A stretch of 64,000 nucleotides of DNA from UBA2040 sp041674745 (GCA_041674745.1 JBAYVD010000017.1:12170-76169), one strand, 5' to 3'. Shown: positions 27,778 through 36,957, numbered from the stretch's first letter. Numbers and translations are program-made. Notes: generated from the letters alone by a model not told the origin.

Positions 27778-27796
27778 CCAATCAATAAATTCTTTT

Positions 27797-29119
27797 CTAG
27801 AATTTAATCTGCATTCGAACGGTTAATACATCGTCTTTCAAATCGCGTGCGTAACCAGAGATTCCATTGGTCGATTCATTTGAAACCATGTTGTAATATA
27901 CCATAAACTTCAAATTTTCATTGAGGTAACAATTGTATCCCAAACCAATCATGGTATATTTTAACTCGGCTTTGGTCAAAGCATTCAACGCAACTACATC
28001 CGACCCTTGGAAATTTGTATTGGGATCATACCATTCGTATTTCAACGCCAATTCATGTTTCGATTTTCCAATACGCTGTATCAAATACGCATATCCACCG
28101 TCAAAATTACGAATGTACGTTTCCATTTTTGAAGGCAAAGTAGAAGGACTTTTTGATTCGTCAACAACTCCTGCCTGCTGTCCTGTAATATATTCACCTC
28201 GCAACGTGGTAGTACCCAAAACAGATTTGAAACTAAACTGTAGGTCGCCACCAAAATAAATTCTTGGTGCTTTTTTGTTTTTAAACGTAGTACCATTCGT
28301 GGTATCCTTCATTTGCCATGAAATTGCACCCAATGAATCTGTTTGAAACGAGCTGTAAACTCGATTGTTTTGGTAAACGAAGCCACCGTTGTAGTGCGAA
28401 ACACCAACACCAAAAGAAACTTTATCATCTTTCCAACTACGTTTGTAATGGGCTCTTCCCATAAAATCTTTGAATGAATCGAAATCTACCACACCTGCAC
28501 CATTCAAGCTAGTTGTACCTGGCACGGCAATTCCCGTTCCATTGTAAAAACCACCATCCACTTTTAAGCCGTATAATTTTTTTCCTTTGATTGGTTGAAA
28601 AGTAAGCATGGCGCCCAAATCTCTTTCGTTGGGCAACAGCATTTGCGTAAATCTTGACCTTTCTGGAGTTTCACGATCAACGGATGATTGCTGAATTTCA
28701 AACCCAAATGGACGGTTCATAACCCCAGCTGTCAACGACAAGGATTTTGTCCAAGGATCGGTTAGTTTTGCATATAAATCTACGAGATTCACTCCGCGTT
28801 CTGAAGCATTTACTTGCAAAACATATTGAGCTATTCCTTTTGTGTAGACAAATTTAACCCGTCCACGGCGAATCATAAATCTATTGTTTGAATTGGCTAA
28901 AAAATCGCCTCCGTCGTATGTTTTCGCTCCTTTCGTATCCGTCCATTGATATTGTGCTTGAATCCAACCTGAAATTTTCAAATTTTTCGAAGCTTCCACA
29001 TCTTTTACCAGATGATTCACTGTATTTTTCAAGGAATCCAATGCTGAATTTTGACCTAAAACTGTTGCAGCAAAGCCAAACAATCCAAAGAATAATACAA
29101 GAGATAATTTTCTTACCAT
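27797..29119 (-). CDS. Phosphate-selective porin (OprO/OprP family)
   Basis: 440 residues with a signal peptide (about 1-22, ending AATVLGQ), a short periplasmic coiled coil (SALDSLKNTVNHLVKDVE) and a beta-barrel: GWIQAQYQW, RFMIRRGRVKFVYTKG, GVMNRPFGFEIQQS and the C-terminal strand VLTVRMQIKF. The family forms outer-membrane channels with phosphate or polyphosphate preference. It is divergent from the DUF47-PiT pair, and the shared control region carries a PHO-box-like array, which supports a role in phosphate uptake. Confidence 0.88.
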   Translation of the reverse strand: MVRKLSLVLFFGLFGFAATVLGQNSALDSLKNTVNHLVKDVEASKNLKISGWIQAQYQWTDTKGAKTYDGGDFLANSNNRFMIRRGRVKFVYTKGIAQYVLQVNASERGVNLVDLYAKLTDPWTKSLSLTAGVMNRPFGFEIQQSSVDRETPERSRFTQMLLPNERDLGAMLTFQPIKGKKLYGLKVDGGFYNGTGIAVPGTTSLNGAGVVDFDSFKDFMGRAHYKRSWKDDKVSFGVGVSHYNGGFVYQNNRVYSSFQTDSLGAISWQMKDTTNGTTFKNKKAPRIYFGGDLQFSFKSVLGTTTLRGEYITGQQAGVVDESKSPSTLPSKMETYIRNFDGGYAYLIQRIGKSKHELALKYEWYDPNTNFQGSDVVALNALTKAELKYTMIGLGYNCYLNENLKFMVYYNMVSNESTNGISGYARDLKDDVLTVRMQIKF

Positions 29120-29143
29120 TTTTTTGCGTTTAAAATTTTTCGG

Positions 29144-29151
29144 GCAAAACT
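29144..29151 (-). promoter_or_regulatory. Bacteroidota -7 promoter element of the porin gene
   Basis: TAGTTTTG on the minus strand, exact TAnnTTTG, 24 bp upstream of the porin start. The 11-bp repeat array begins 6 bp further upstream, over the -33 region. Confidence 0.55.
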
Positions 29152-29157
29152 ACTTCA

Positions 29158-29232
29158 TTAACATTCAATTAATATTCGGTTTACAACAATTTAAAAATAC
29201 CTTAACGTAGATAACATTTGGTTAACATTGGC
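29158..29232. repeat. PHO-box-like array of 11-bp direct repeats between porin and DUF47-PiT
   Basis: Read on the plus strand, seven units follow one another with consensus TTAACATTNGG: starts at 29158, 29169, 29180, 29191, 29202, 29211 and 29222. The period is 11 bp except for one 9-bp step. Best units are TTAACATTCAA, TTAATATTCGG, ATAACATTTGG and TTAACATTGGC; the middle ones are weaker. Tandem 11-bp half-sites are how PhoB/PhoP-type regulators bind (Bacillus PhoP half-site TTAACA). The block ends about 145 bp before DUF47. Confidence 0.65.
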
Positions 29233-29297
29233 TTCACAAAAAGGCATGTTTCGCACAATAATCATTTTGAAAAGCGCATCCTTCTTTCTATCCAATA

Positions 29298-29319
29298 TTA
29301 CCTTTACGTTAACATTCAT
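29298..29319. repeat. Second pair of 11-bp PHO-box-like units near the DUF47 promoter
   Basis: TTACCTTTACG at 29298-29308 is followed directly by TTAACATTCAT at 29309-29319, in the same orientation as the main array and about 30 bp upstream of the DUF47 -7 element. Confidence 0.5.
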
Positions 29320-29349
29320 GCAATTGCATACCAGCAATGACCAAAACTC

Positions 29350-29357
29350 TAACTTTG
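29350..29357 (+). promoter_or_regulatory. Bacteroidota -7 promoter element of the DUF47-PiT operon
   Basis: TAACTTTG, exact TAnnTTTG, 19 bp before the ATG at 29377. Confidence 0.6.
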
Positions 29358-29376
29358 CCAAAAAAATAGAACAATC

Positions 29377-30024
29377 ATGGCGTCTGGAATCTTAAAATTC
29401 TTTTTACCGAAAGACAAAGTCTTTTACACATTATTTGAAAATGCAAGTGCCAACTTGGAGAAAATTGCCAAAAAATTGGTGCAAGTAGTAAATGAATCTG
29501 ATTTTGATAAACGAGCAGTCATTATCAAAGAAATGGAAGATTTGGAGCATCAAAATGACCAAATCACACATGAAATTTTCGTGGAATTGGGAAGAAATTT
29601 CATTACTCCATTTGATAGAGAAGACATTCACAGTTTGGCAACAGCTTTAGATGATATCGCAGATTATATTTATTCAGCGGGAAAGAAAATCAATTTCTAC
29701 CACATTGATCCAACCAAAGATAGCGGTGTTCAAAAAACAGCTGACATGATTGAATTGGCCGTTTTAGCTGTTAATCAAGCCGTAGTTGAATTGAGAAACT
29801 TGAAAAACACACAAAAAATTGTGGAATGTGTTATCAAAATCAATTCCATAGAAAACAGTGCGGATGACATTTTTGATTTGAATATCGAAAAATTGTTTGC
29901 TTCGGATGTGGATGCAAAACACTTGATTAAAATGCGTGAATTGTACAAAGTTTTGGAAACCGTTACAGACAAATGCGAAGATGCAGGCAATGTAATCGAA
30001 TCCATCGTTGTGAAATACGCATAA
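29377..30024 (+). CDS. DUF47-family PhoU-like protein
   Basis: 215 residues, all helical. The pattern ILKFFLPKDKVFYTLFE at the N-terminus, MEDLEHQNDQITHEI, PFDREDIHSLATALDDIADYI and TDKCEDAGNVIESIVVKYA at the C-terminus is typical of DUF47, a relative of PhoU that accompanies PiT transporters. It is likely a cytoplasmic regulator of the transporter encoded 27 bp downstream. Confidence 0.93.
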   Translation: MASGILKFFLPKDKVFYTLFENASANLEKIAKKLVQVVNESDFDKRAVIIKEMEDLEHQNDQITHEIFVELGRNFITPFDREDIHSLATALDDIADYIYSAGKKINFYHIDPTKDSGVQKTADMIELAVLAVNQAVVELRNLKNTQKIVECVIKINSIENSADDIFDLNIEKLFASDVDAKHLIKMRELYKVLETVTDKCEDAGNVIESIVVKYA

Positions 30025-30051
30025 TTCTTTCAAACCAAAAAAACAGTAAAT

Positions 30052-31635
30052 ATGTTTACTTTATTAATAGTCGTAATTGTAATTGCGCTTTTGTTCGACT
30101 TGGTAAATGGTTTTCACGATGCGGCAAACTCAATTGCTACGGTAGTTTCTACCAAAGTGCTTACCCCTTTTCAAGCAGTCGTTTGGGCGGCGGCATTCAA
30201 CATCGTTGCCTTCTGGGTATTCGACATGAGTGTGGGAAATACTGTGGCCAAAACAGTTGACAACAATGCTATCGATTTGTGGGTAATTCTTGCCGGACTT
30301 TTGGCAGCAACCACCTGGAATTTGATAACCTGGAGATTGGGAATTCCTTCGTCTTCTTCGCACACCTTGATTGGTGGTTTTGCCGGTGCAGCCGTTGCGC
30401 ACGCAGGTTTTGATGTTATCGCAGGAGGAGAAATTATCAAAGTAGTTTTGTTCATCTTTTTAGCACCCATTATTGGTGGTGTAATTGCTTTCCTTATTGC
30501 GCTCATTACCATTAGTCGTCGACCTGTTATTAAGTTTTTATTGATTTTGGCAAGTACATTTGGCTTGTATTTATTGATGAACTACATGGTGGAATACATG
30601 GATATGAAACCAATTATGATGTGGATTGTCATGATCATGATGTTGATTTTCGTTTTAGCCATGTTGTATTATGGAGCGGTTCATTACAAAAGACAAACTG
30701 CCCTGAAAGAATCCAACATGTACAAACGTTTGCAATTACTTTCGTCGGCAGCCTTTTCTTTGGGACACGGTGGAGCCGATTCTCAAAAAGTAATGGGTAT
30801 TATTTGTGCCGCTTTGATGGTGTATGGAAACATGCAACGCGACAACAATGCCGAAGACAAAATTGATAAAAACTTCCGCATTTCTGAAGTAATGCAAATC
30901 GAACACAAAAACGAAGAAGGGAAAAAAGTAAAATACAAACCTACTTTTGCTAAAATTGATAGTTTGGTTGTATACGAAGAAGGTGACAATATCATCAATG
31001 CTGCAAATCAAGAAATTATTTTTGCAGAAGAAAAAGTCTCATCAAAATATGCATCCTTTGCTGCTAAAAATAATTTCGGCAAGGTAGATGAAGCGTTGGA
31101 ACATTTGCACATTTACACCCGTGGTGATGACATTTATGATGCCGCAACAAAAGAATTGGTTTTCAAAGACAAAGAATTGAACCCAAGCTATTCGAATGCA
31201 GGAATTTTTGCGAACTATATTGGTGAAGATTCTGCCCTTTTGGATGGGTTTAAGATCAAAACAAAAGTGAAATCGGAAACCATGCCGTTTTGGATTGCCT
31301 TTGGATGTTATTTCATGATTGGTATCGGAACACTATTTGGTGGTTGGAAAATTGTGAAAACAATGGGAACTAAAATTACCAAAGTAACACCGTTGGAAGG
31401 TGTTTGTGCTGAAACGGCTGGAGCTTTGACTTTGTTTACCGTAAGTCAAATGGGAATTCCTGTTTCTACAACCCATACAATTACTGGTTCCATCATTGGG
31501 GTTGGTGCAACAAAACGTTTGAGTGCAGTGCGTTGGGGAGTAACCATCAACTTGCTTTGGGCATGGATTCTTACCATTCCTGTTAGTGGTTTGTTAGCCG
31601 CATTGATTTACTACGCCATTCTTTTGGTGAAATAA
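30052..31635 (+). CDS. PiT-family inorganic phosphate transporter
   Basis: 527 residues with about ten membrane segments in two halves. Each half carries the PiT signature: VNGFHDAANSIATVVSTK with PSSSHTLIGGFAGAA in the first, and ETAGALTLFTVSQMGIPVSTTHTI in the second (the GxNDxx-like and P-x-S-x-x-H motifs). A soluble central insert of roughly 130 residues lies between them. It imports phosphate or metal-phosphate with a cation gradient. It forms an operon with DUF47 and a functional block with the divergent porin. Confidence 0.95.
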   Translation: MFTLLIVVIVIALLFDLVNGFHDAANSIATVVSTKVLTPFQAVVWAAAFNIVAFWVFDMSVGNTVAKTVDNNAIDLWVILAGLLAATTWNLITWRLGIPSSSSHTLIGGFAGAAVAHAGFDVIAGGEIIKVVLFIFLAPIIGGVIAFLIALITISRRPVIKFLLILASTFGLYLLMNYMVEYMDMKPIMMWIVMIMMLIFVLAMLYYGAVHYKRQTALKESNMYKRLQLLSSAAFSLGHGGADSQKVMGIICAALMVYGNMQRDNNAEDKIDKNFRISEVMQIEHKNEEGKKVKYKPTFAKIDSLVVYEEGDNIINAANQEIIFAEEKVSSKYASFAAKNNFGKVDEALEHLHIYTRGDDIYDAATKELVFKDKELNPSYSNAGIFANYIGEDSALLDGFKIKTKVKSETMPFWIAFGCYFMIGIGTLFGGWKIVKTMGTKITKVTPLEGVCAETAGALTLFTVSQMGIPVSTTHTITGSIIGVGATKRLSAVRWGVTINLLWAWILTIPVSGLLAALIYYAILLVK

Positions 31636-31652
31636 TAAACTCTTTTAAAAGT

Positions 31653-31686
31653 AAAAACGGCGTTGAGAAATCTTCGTCGTTTTTTT
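31653..31686 (+). terminator. Rho-independent terminator of the PiT operon
   Basis: AAAAACGGCG pairs with CGTCGTTTTT (one G-U pair) and is followed by a T-run between convergent PiT and tadA. Confidence 0.7.
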
Positions 31687-31690
31687 GGTT

Positions 31691-32134
31691 TTATCGCTTC
31701 CGTTTGAAAAAATCCTGCATCAACAGCGCACATTCTTCTGCCATGATTCCATTCATCACAACAGTTTTTGGATGATACAGTCCTTCTTTGATTCGTCCAG
31801 CTCCTCGTTTTTCATCGCGTGCGGCAAACACCACTTTGTCGATTTGTGACCAGTACAAAGCGCCTGCGCACATCACGCAAGGTTCGAGAGTAACGTACAA
31901 CGTACAATTTGTCAAATATTTTGCCCCTAAAAATTCTCCTGCTGCTGTGATGGCTTGGATTTCGGCGTGTGCCGTTACATCGTGCAGTCTTTCAGTGAGA
32001 TTGTGGGCACGAGCTATGATTTGGTTGTTGGAAACAATCACCGCACCCACCGGTACTTCATCCAAATCAAATGCTTTTTGCGCTTCCAACAAGGCTTGTT
32101 TCATGAAATATTCGTCATTGTAGGGTGTAATCAT
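31691..32134 (-). CDS. tadA: tRNA-specific adenosine deaminase
   Basis: 147 residues. The zinc-deaminase motifs are intact: HAEIQAI (catalytic Glu) and LEPCVMCAGAL (PCxxC), with the TadA-type N-terminus MKQALLEAQKAF and RLHDVTAHAE. It converts A34 to inosine in the anticodon of tRNA-Arg(ACG). A related guanine deaminase is the main alternative but is less likely from the motif context. It converges on the PiT gene and has a good promoter element upstream. Confidence 0.9.
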   Translation of the reverse strand: MITPYNDEYFMKQALLEAQKAFDLDEVPVGAVIVSNNQIIARAHNLTERLHDVTAHAEIQAITAAGEFLGAKYLTNCTLYVTLEPCVMCAGALYWSQIDKVVFAARDEKRGAGRIKEGLYHPKTVVMNGIMAEECALLMQDFFKRKR

Positions 32135-32148
32135 TTGCAGCTTTTTTA

Positions 32149-32156
32149 CAAATTTA
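32149..32156 (-). promoter_or_regulatory. Bacteroidota -7 promoter element of tadA
   Basis: TAAATTTG on the minus strand, exact TAnnTTTG, 14 bp before the tadA ATG. Confidence 0.55.
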
Positions 32157-32185
32157 GTTTTTTAATTTCATCCCATAAGAATCCT

Positions 32186-32193
32186 TATTTTTG
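32186..32193 (+). promoter_or_regulatory. Bacteroidota -7 promoter element of the LD-carboxypeptidase gene
   Basis: TATTTTTG, exact TAnnTTTG, 15 bp before the ATG at 32209. It also argues against the TTG at 32191 as translation start. Confidence 0.6.
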
Positions 32194-32208
32194 GTAAAAA
32201 AAGAATCG

Positions 32209-33102
32209 ATGCTTCCATTCGTACAGCCGAAAGACCTTGTTTACATTTGTGCACCAGCCAAAGCCATTGATGAAAAAAGTGTTCGTTTTGCCAAAACTTT
32301 TTTCGAACAAAATCATTTTCAAGTGGAATTGAGTCAACATGTTTTGGGTCAAAACAATTATTTCTCAGGAACGGAAAAAGAACGTTTGGCTGATTTGCAA
32401 GCAGGGCTCAATCATCCCGAAGCAAAAGTCATTCTTTGCGCGCGCGGTGGATACGGATGCATTCAATTGCTTGAACAACTGGATTGGACGGAATTCCAGA
32501 AAAACCCGAAATGGATTGTTGGTTTCAGTGATATCACCGTGTTGCATTTGGCTTTATCACAAATGAAAATTTCCTCCTTGCACGCCACCATGCCCTTGAA
32601 TTTTGAAAAAAACTCTCCGGATTCATTGACCTCCTTTTTGCGAGCCATCGGCAAAAAAGAAGTGAAAATTACAGCGGTATCTTCCGAATTCAATATAAAT
32701 GGCGAAGCAACCGGAATTTTAGTCGGGGGAAATCTGGCCATTGTTCATGCGATGTTGCCGTATTTAGAAAAAAACTTTTTCAAAGACAAAATTCTTTTCT
32801 TGGAGGACGTTGGCGAACATTTGTACCAAATCGACCGAATGCTCTACGGATTAAAATTCGCGGGAGCATTTGATAACATCGCTGGATTGATGTTGGGTGG
32901 CTTCACGAATATTTCAGACACCGATGCGCCTTTCGGCAAAACACTGGAAGAAATTTTTGCAAAACACCTTGCTCACAAAAATATTCCTGTAGGTTTTCAT
33001 TTCCCATGTGGGCATCTCAACGATAATCAGGCCCTCATTCTTGGCTCCCCAGCAACATTAGCGGTTGATCTGCGCCAATCCACACTCTCACAAAGCCACT
33101 GA
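32209..33102 (+). CDS. Muramoyltetrapeptide (LD-)carboxypeptidase, S66 family
   Basis: 297 residues from the ATG at 32209. The S66 pattern is clear: ARGGYGCIQLL, the nucleophile Ser in GFSDITVLH, Glu in FLEDVGEHLYQIDRML, and His in GFHFPCGHLND. The family removes the terminal D-Ala from murein tetrapeptides in the cytoplasm during peptidoglycan recycling; MccF-type relatives cleave a peptide-nucleotide antibiotic. Recycling is the more likely role without a microcin locus nearby. Confidence 0.9.
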   Translation: MLPFVQPKDLVYICAPAKAIDEKSVRFAKTFFEQNHFQVELSQHVLGQNNYFSGTEKERLADLQAGLNHPEAKVILCARGGYGCIQLLEQLDWTEFQKNPKWIVGFSDITVLHLALSQMKISSLHATMPLNFEKNSPDSLTSFLRAIGKKEVKITAVSSEFNINGEATGILVGGNLAIVHAMLPYLEKNFFKDKILFLEDVGEHLYQIDRMLYGLKFAGAFDNIAGLMLGGFTNISDTDAPFGKTLEEIFAKHLAHKNIPVGFHFPCGHLNDNQALILGSPATLAVDLRQSTLSQSH

Positions 33103-33164
33103 ACCCTCTTTATCTTGAATCATTCTAAATAAGAACCAAATCCCCAATTGATTGTTCAATCTAT

Positions 33165-33172
33165 TAAATTTG
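33165..33172 (+). promoter_or_regulatory. Bacteroidota -7 promoter element of sdhCAB
   Basis: TAAATTTG, exact TAnnTTTG, 27 bp before the sdhC ATG, with TTG about 20 bp further upstream. Confidence 0.6.
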
Positions 33173-33199
33173 CATTTCTAAAGACAATTAATATAAAAT

Positions 33200-34084
33200 A
33201 TGAGCAAATCAGCAATATTGTCATCTTCAATAGCCAAGAAATATTGGATGGCGTTAACCGGTTTATTTCTCAGTTTGTTCCTCGTTGGACACCTACTAGG
33301 AAATTTACAATTGATTTTTAAAACGGGAGAAGAAGGACATCGCGCCTTCAACGAGTATGCCTACTTCATGGCGCACAACCCTTTGATCAAAGTAATGTCT
33401 TATTTGACCTACTTTTCTCTTCTTTTCCATGCCATTGATGGCATTTTATTGACGTTCCAAAACAAAAAAGCGCGTCCTCAAAATTATGCTCACAACAATC
33501 AGGCGTCGAACACCAAGCTACCTGCTCGCTACATGGCAATTTTAGGAACGTTGGTGTTGGTTTTCATCGCTACGCACATGGCTAATTTTTGGTGGAAAGC
33601 CAAAGTATCCTCTGAACCATTTCCCTTGCACAAAGTTTTCATTGAGGACCCAAACAATGGGGGTAAAAAAGACGCTTTGTATTTAACGCATACTGGAAAT
33701 TTCTTTCCGGTTGCTGCTTTTGAAGAGGGACAACAAGGTCCTGCTCAAATGGAAATCAAAAATGGGACTGAGTTTTACAACAAACAAGTGAACCTTAAAA
33801 TGGGTGAAGGCTACAAAGATCTTCACGGTTTAGTTTTGAGTTTCTTTGGGAAAACAAAAGAAGGATTTCCTAAAAACGATTGGGCTCCTTTTGCTGTTGC
33901 TTTCTACGTATTAAGCATGGGTGTTTTAGCCTTTCACTTGTGGCACGGTTTCGCGTCCGCATTTCAATCGCTTGGATTGCGTTCAAAAAAATATGCTGCC
34001 GGCATTCAAACATTTGGTAAAGCATTTGCGATTATAGTTCCCATACTTTTCGCCATCATTCCTATTATTATTCATTTTTTATAA
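33200..34084 (+). CDS. sdhC: Succinate dehydrogenase cytochrome b subunit (b558 family)
   Basis: 294 residues with five predicted membrane helices and haem-ligand histidines in LVGHLLGNL, LFHAIDGI, ATHMANFWW, DLHGLVLSF and FHLWHGFASAFQ. It anchors the SdhAB dimer in the inner membrane and passes electrons to menaquinone. The protein is longer than the roughly 220-230 residues I expect for this subfamily: residues about 135-205 (SSEPFPLHKVF ... NLKMGEGYKD) form a soluble insertion between helices. First gene of sdhCAB. Confidence 0.93.
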   Translation: MSKSAILSSSIAKKYWMALTGLFLSLFLVGHLLGNLQLIFKTGEEGHRAFNEYAYFMAHNPLIKVMSYLTYFSLLFHAIDGILLTFQNKKARPQNYAHNNQASNTKLPARYMAILGTLVLVFIATHMANFWWKAKVSSEPFPLHKVFIEDPNNGGKKDALYLTHTGNFFPVAAFEEGQQGPAQMEIKNGTEFYNKQVNLKMGEGYKDLHGLVLSFFGKTKEGFPKNDWAPFAVAFYVLSMGVLAFHLWHGFASAFQSLGLRSKKYAAGIQTFGKAFAIIVPILFAIIPIIIHFL

Positions 34085-34102
34085 TCTAAAAAAGAAACAA
34101 AC

Positions 34103-36106
34103 ATGTCTAAATTAGATTCAAAAATACCTGCAGGACCACTTAATCAAAAATGGACGGATTTTAAAGATCACGTTCGTTTGGTAAATCCTGCCAACAAAAG
34201 ATCCATTGACGTAATTGTAGTTGGAACAGGTTTAGCAGGAGGTTCTGCTTCCGCTTCTTTGGCGGAATTAGGTTATAACGTGAAAGCATTTTGCTTCCAA
34301 GATTCTCCTCGTCGTGCCCACTCAATTGCAGCACAGGGTGGTATCAATGCAGCAAAAAACTACCAAGGTGACGGAGATTCCGTTTTCCGTCTATTTTACG
34401 ATACTATCAAAGGTGGTGATTACCGTTCAAGAGAAGCAAACGTACACCGTTTAGCAGAAGTTTCGGCAAGCATCATTGACCAATGTGTTGCACAAGGTGT
34501 TCCTTTTGCGCGCGATTACGGTGGTTTGTTAGACAATCGTTCATTTGGTGGGGTTCAAGTTTCCAGAACATTCTACGCAAAAGGACAAACAGGACAACAA
34601 TTGTTGTTGGGTGCTTATTCTGCGATGTCCCGTCAAATTGGGAAAGGAAAGATTAAAATGTACACCCGTCACGAAATGCTTGAATTGGTTATCGTTGATG
34701 GAAAAGCTCGAGGAATTATCGCAAGAAACTTGGTAACCGGTGAATTGGAAAGACATTCAGCTCACGCGGTTGTTTTGGCTTCCGGTGGTTACGGAAACGT
34801 ATTCTTCTTGTCTACAAACGCCATGGGATCCAATGTTTCTGCAGCATGGAAAATTCACCGTAAAGGTGCACTTTTCGCAAACCCTTGCTTTACACAAATT
34901 CACCCGACTTGTATTCCCGTTTCAGGAGAAAACCAATCCAAATTGACATTGATGTCTGAGTCATTGAGAAATGATGGAAGAATTTGGGTACCCGCAAAAT
35001 TGGAAGATGCAGAAAAAATTCGTTTGGGTCAAATGAAACCAACGGATTTGAAAGAGGAAGACCGTGATTATTACTTAGAAAGACGTTACCCTTCTTTCGG
35101 AAACTTGGTGCCACGTGATGTGGCCTCTCGTGCCGCAAAAGAAAGATGTGATGCTGGTTTTGGTGTAAACACCACGGGTGAAGCCGTTTATTTGGACTTT
35201 GCTGCTGCAATCAATCGTTACGGAATGGAGAAAGCAACCATTCAACACTTGGAGAATCCTTCTGCTGAAGAAGTGTACAAATTAGGTCGTGATGTGGTGG
35301 AAGCGAAATACGGAAACTTGTTCCAAATGTATTACAAAATCACCGACGACAATCCATACGAAACACCAATGAAAATTTATCCAGCCGTTCACTATACAAT
35401 GGGTGGAATTTGGGTAGATTACAACTTGATGAGTACTATTCAGGGATGTTACGTAACGGGAGAAGCTAACTTCTCGGATCACGGTGCGAATCGCTTAGGT
35501 GCTTCGGCTTTGATGCAAGGTTTGGCTGACGGTTATTTTGTATTGCCTTATACCATTGGTGATTACTTGGCGGATGATATCCGAACAGGACAAATTCCAA
35601 CGGAATCAGAAGAATTTGCACAAGCAGAAAACGAAGTTCGTGAGCGTTTGGAAAAATTCATCAACAACAAAGGGACCAAATCCGTCGATTACTTCCACAA
35701 ACGTTTAGGAAAAGTAATGTGGGACAAAGTGGGTATGGCTAGAAATGCTGAAGGTTTAAAAACAGCTATTTCTGAGATCCAACAAATTCGCGAAGAGTTC
35801 CATGCCAATGTTCGCGTTCCTGGCGCTGTGGCTGAATTCAATCCGGAATTAGACAAAGCAGGTCGAGTTGCCGATTTCCTTGAATTAGGCGAATTGATGG
35901 CGATTGATGCGTTGAACCGAAACGAGTCTTGTGGTGGTCACTTCCGTGAAGAATCACAAACTCCAGAAGGGGAAGCCTTGCGAGATGATGACAACTTCGC
36001 ATATGTTGCGGCATGGGAATTCAAAGGAAGCCCATCCACTCCAGAATTGCACAAAGAAGACCTGGTTTTCGAAAACATCAAATTGGTACAAAGAAGTTAT
36101 AAATAA
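34103..36106 (+). CDS. sdhA: Succinate dehydrogenase/fumarate reductase flavoprotein subunit
   Basis: 667 residues. FAD-binding VVGTGLAGGSASASLAELG, the covalent-flavin region with RAHSIAAQGGINAA, active-site HYTMGGIWVDY, and GEANFSDHGANRLGASALMQGL are all in place. It oxidises succinate to fumarate in the TCA cycle, or runs in reverse. It lies 18 bp after sdhC and before sdhB. Length agrees with the non-classical (menaquinone-linked) type used by Bacteroidota. Confidence 0.97.
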   Translation: MSKLDSKIPAGPLNQKWTDFKDHVRLVNPANKRSIDVIVVGTGLAGGSASASLAELGYNVKAFCFQDSPRRAHSIAAQGGINAAKNYQGDGDSVFRLFYDTIKGGDYRSREANVHRLAEVSASIIDQCVAQGVPFARDYGGLLDNRSFGGVQVSRTFYAKGQTGQQLLLGAYSAMSRQIGKGKIKMYTRHEMLELVIVDGKARGIIARNLVTGELERHSAHAVVLASGGYGNVFFLSTNAMGSNVSAAWKIHRKGALFANPCFTQIHPTCIPVSGENQSKLTLMSESLRNDGRIWVPAKLEDAEKIRLGQMKPTDLKEEDRDYYLERRYPSFGNLVPRDVASRAAKERCDAGFGVNTTGEAVYLDFAAAINRYGMEKATIQHLENPSAEEVYKLGRDVVEAKYGNLFQMYYKITDDNPYETPMKIYPAVHYTMGGIWVDYNLMSTIQGCYVTGEANFSDHGANRLGASALMQGLADGYFVLPYTIGDYLADDIRTGQIPTESEEFAQAENEVRERLEKFINNKGTKSVDYFHKRLGKVMWDKVGMARNAEGLKTAISEIQQIREEFHANVRVPGAVAEFNPELDKAGRVADFLELGELMAIDALNRNESCGGHFREESQTPEGEALRDDDNFAYVAAWEFKGSPSTPELHKEDLVFENIKLVQRSYK

Positions 36107-36191
36107 AGATTGGAGGACAATAGATAAAAGACTCTAGACTTGTTAAGTCCAACGTCAAATGTCTCAAGTCTTCCAGCTAAAAAAAGAAAAT

Positions 36192-36938
36192 ATGAAACTG
36201 AACTTAAAAATTTGGAGACAGAACGGACCAAACGACAAAGGTCAAATGGTGAGTTATCCAATCGACGGAATAGATGGTGACATGTCCTTTTTGGAAATGA
36301 TGGATCTTTTGAATGACCAATTAATAGAGTCAGGTGAAAGTCCAGTAGCGTTCGATCACGATTGCCGCGAGGGAATTTGTGGAATGTGCTCCATGTACAT
36401 CAACGGTGAAGCGCACGGACCGGATCGTGGCGTTACGACGTGCCAATTGCACATGCGTAAATTCAGCGATGGCGAAACGATTTACATTGAACCCTGGAGA
36501 GCGAAAGCTTTCCCTGTAATCAAAGATTTGGTAGTTGACCGCAGCGCATTTGATAGAATCATGGCCTCTGGAGGGTTTGTATCCGTTAATACTTCTGGAA
36601 ATACAGTAGACGCTAACGCGATTCCAATTCCAAAAGACGATGCAGACGAAGCTTTTGAAGCGGCGACTTGCATTGGATGTGGAGCTTGTGTAGCCACGTG
36701 TAAAAATGCTTCAGCCATGTTATTTGTTTCGGCAAAAGTGTCTCAATTATCCCTGTTGCCTCAAGGTAAAATTGAAGCCGCGGATCGCGTTCTAAACATG
36801 GTTCGTACTATGGACGAAGAAGGTTTTGGAAATTGTACGAATACAGGAGCCTGTGAAGTTGAATGTCCAAAAGGCATCTCTTTGGAAAACATCGCGCGAA
36901 TGAATCGAGAATATTTAAAAGCAGCCGTTACCAAATAG
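36192..36938 (+). CDS. sdhB: Succinate dehydrogenase/fumarate reductase iron-sulfur subunit
   Basis: 248 residues from the ATG at 36192; an in-frame ATG at 36159 would add 11 residues that do not fit the family. The [2Fe-2S] site is CREGICGMCSMYING, then TTCQLH; the C-terminal clusters use CIGCGACVATCKN and CTNTGACEVECPKGI. It carries electrons from SdhA to the SdhC haems. It is the last gene of the operon, followed by a terminator. Confidence 0.97.
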   Translation: MKLNLKIWRQNGPNDKGQMVSYPIDGIDGDMSFLEMMDLLNDQLIESGESPVAFDHDCREGICGMCSMYINGEAHGPDRGVTTCQLHMRKFSDGETIYIEPWRAKAFPVIKDLVVDRSAFDRIMASGGFVSVNTSGNTVDANAIPIPKDDADEAFEAATCIGCGACVATCKNASAMLFVSAKVSQLSLLPQGKIEAADRVLNMVRTMDEEGFGNCTNTGACEVECPKGISLENIARMNREYLKAAVTK

Positions 36939-36957
36939 GCTATTATTCAAAGCATAA

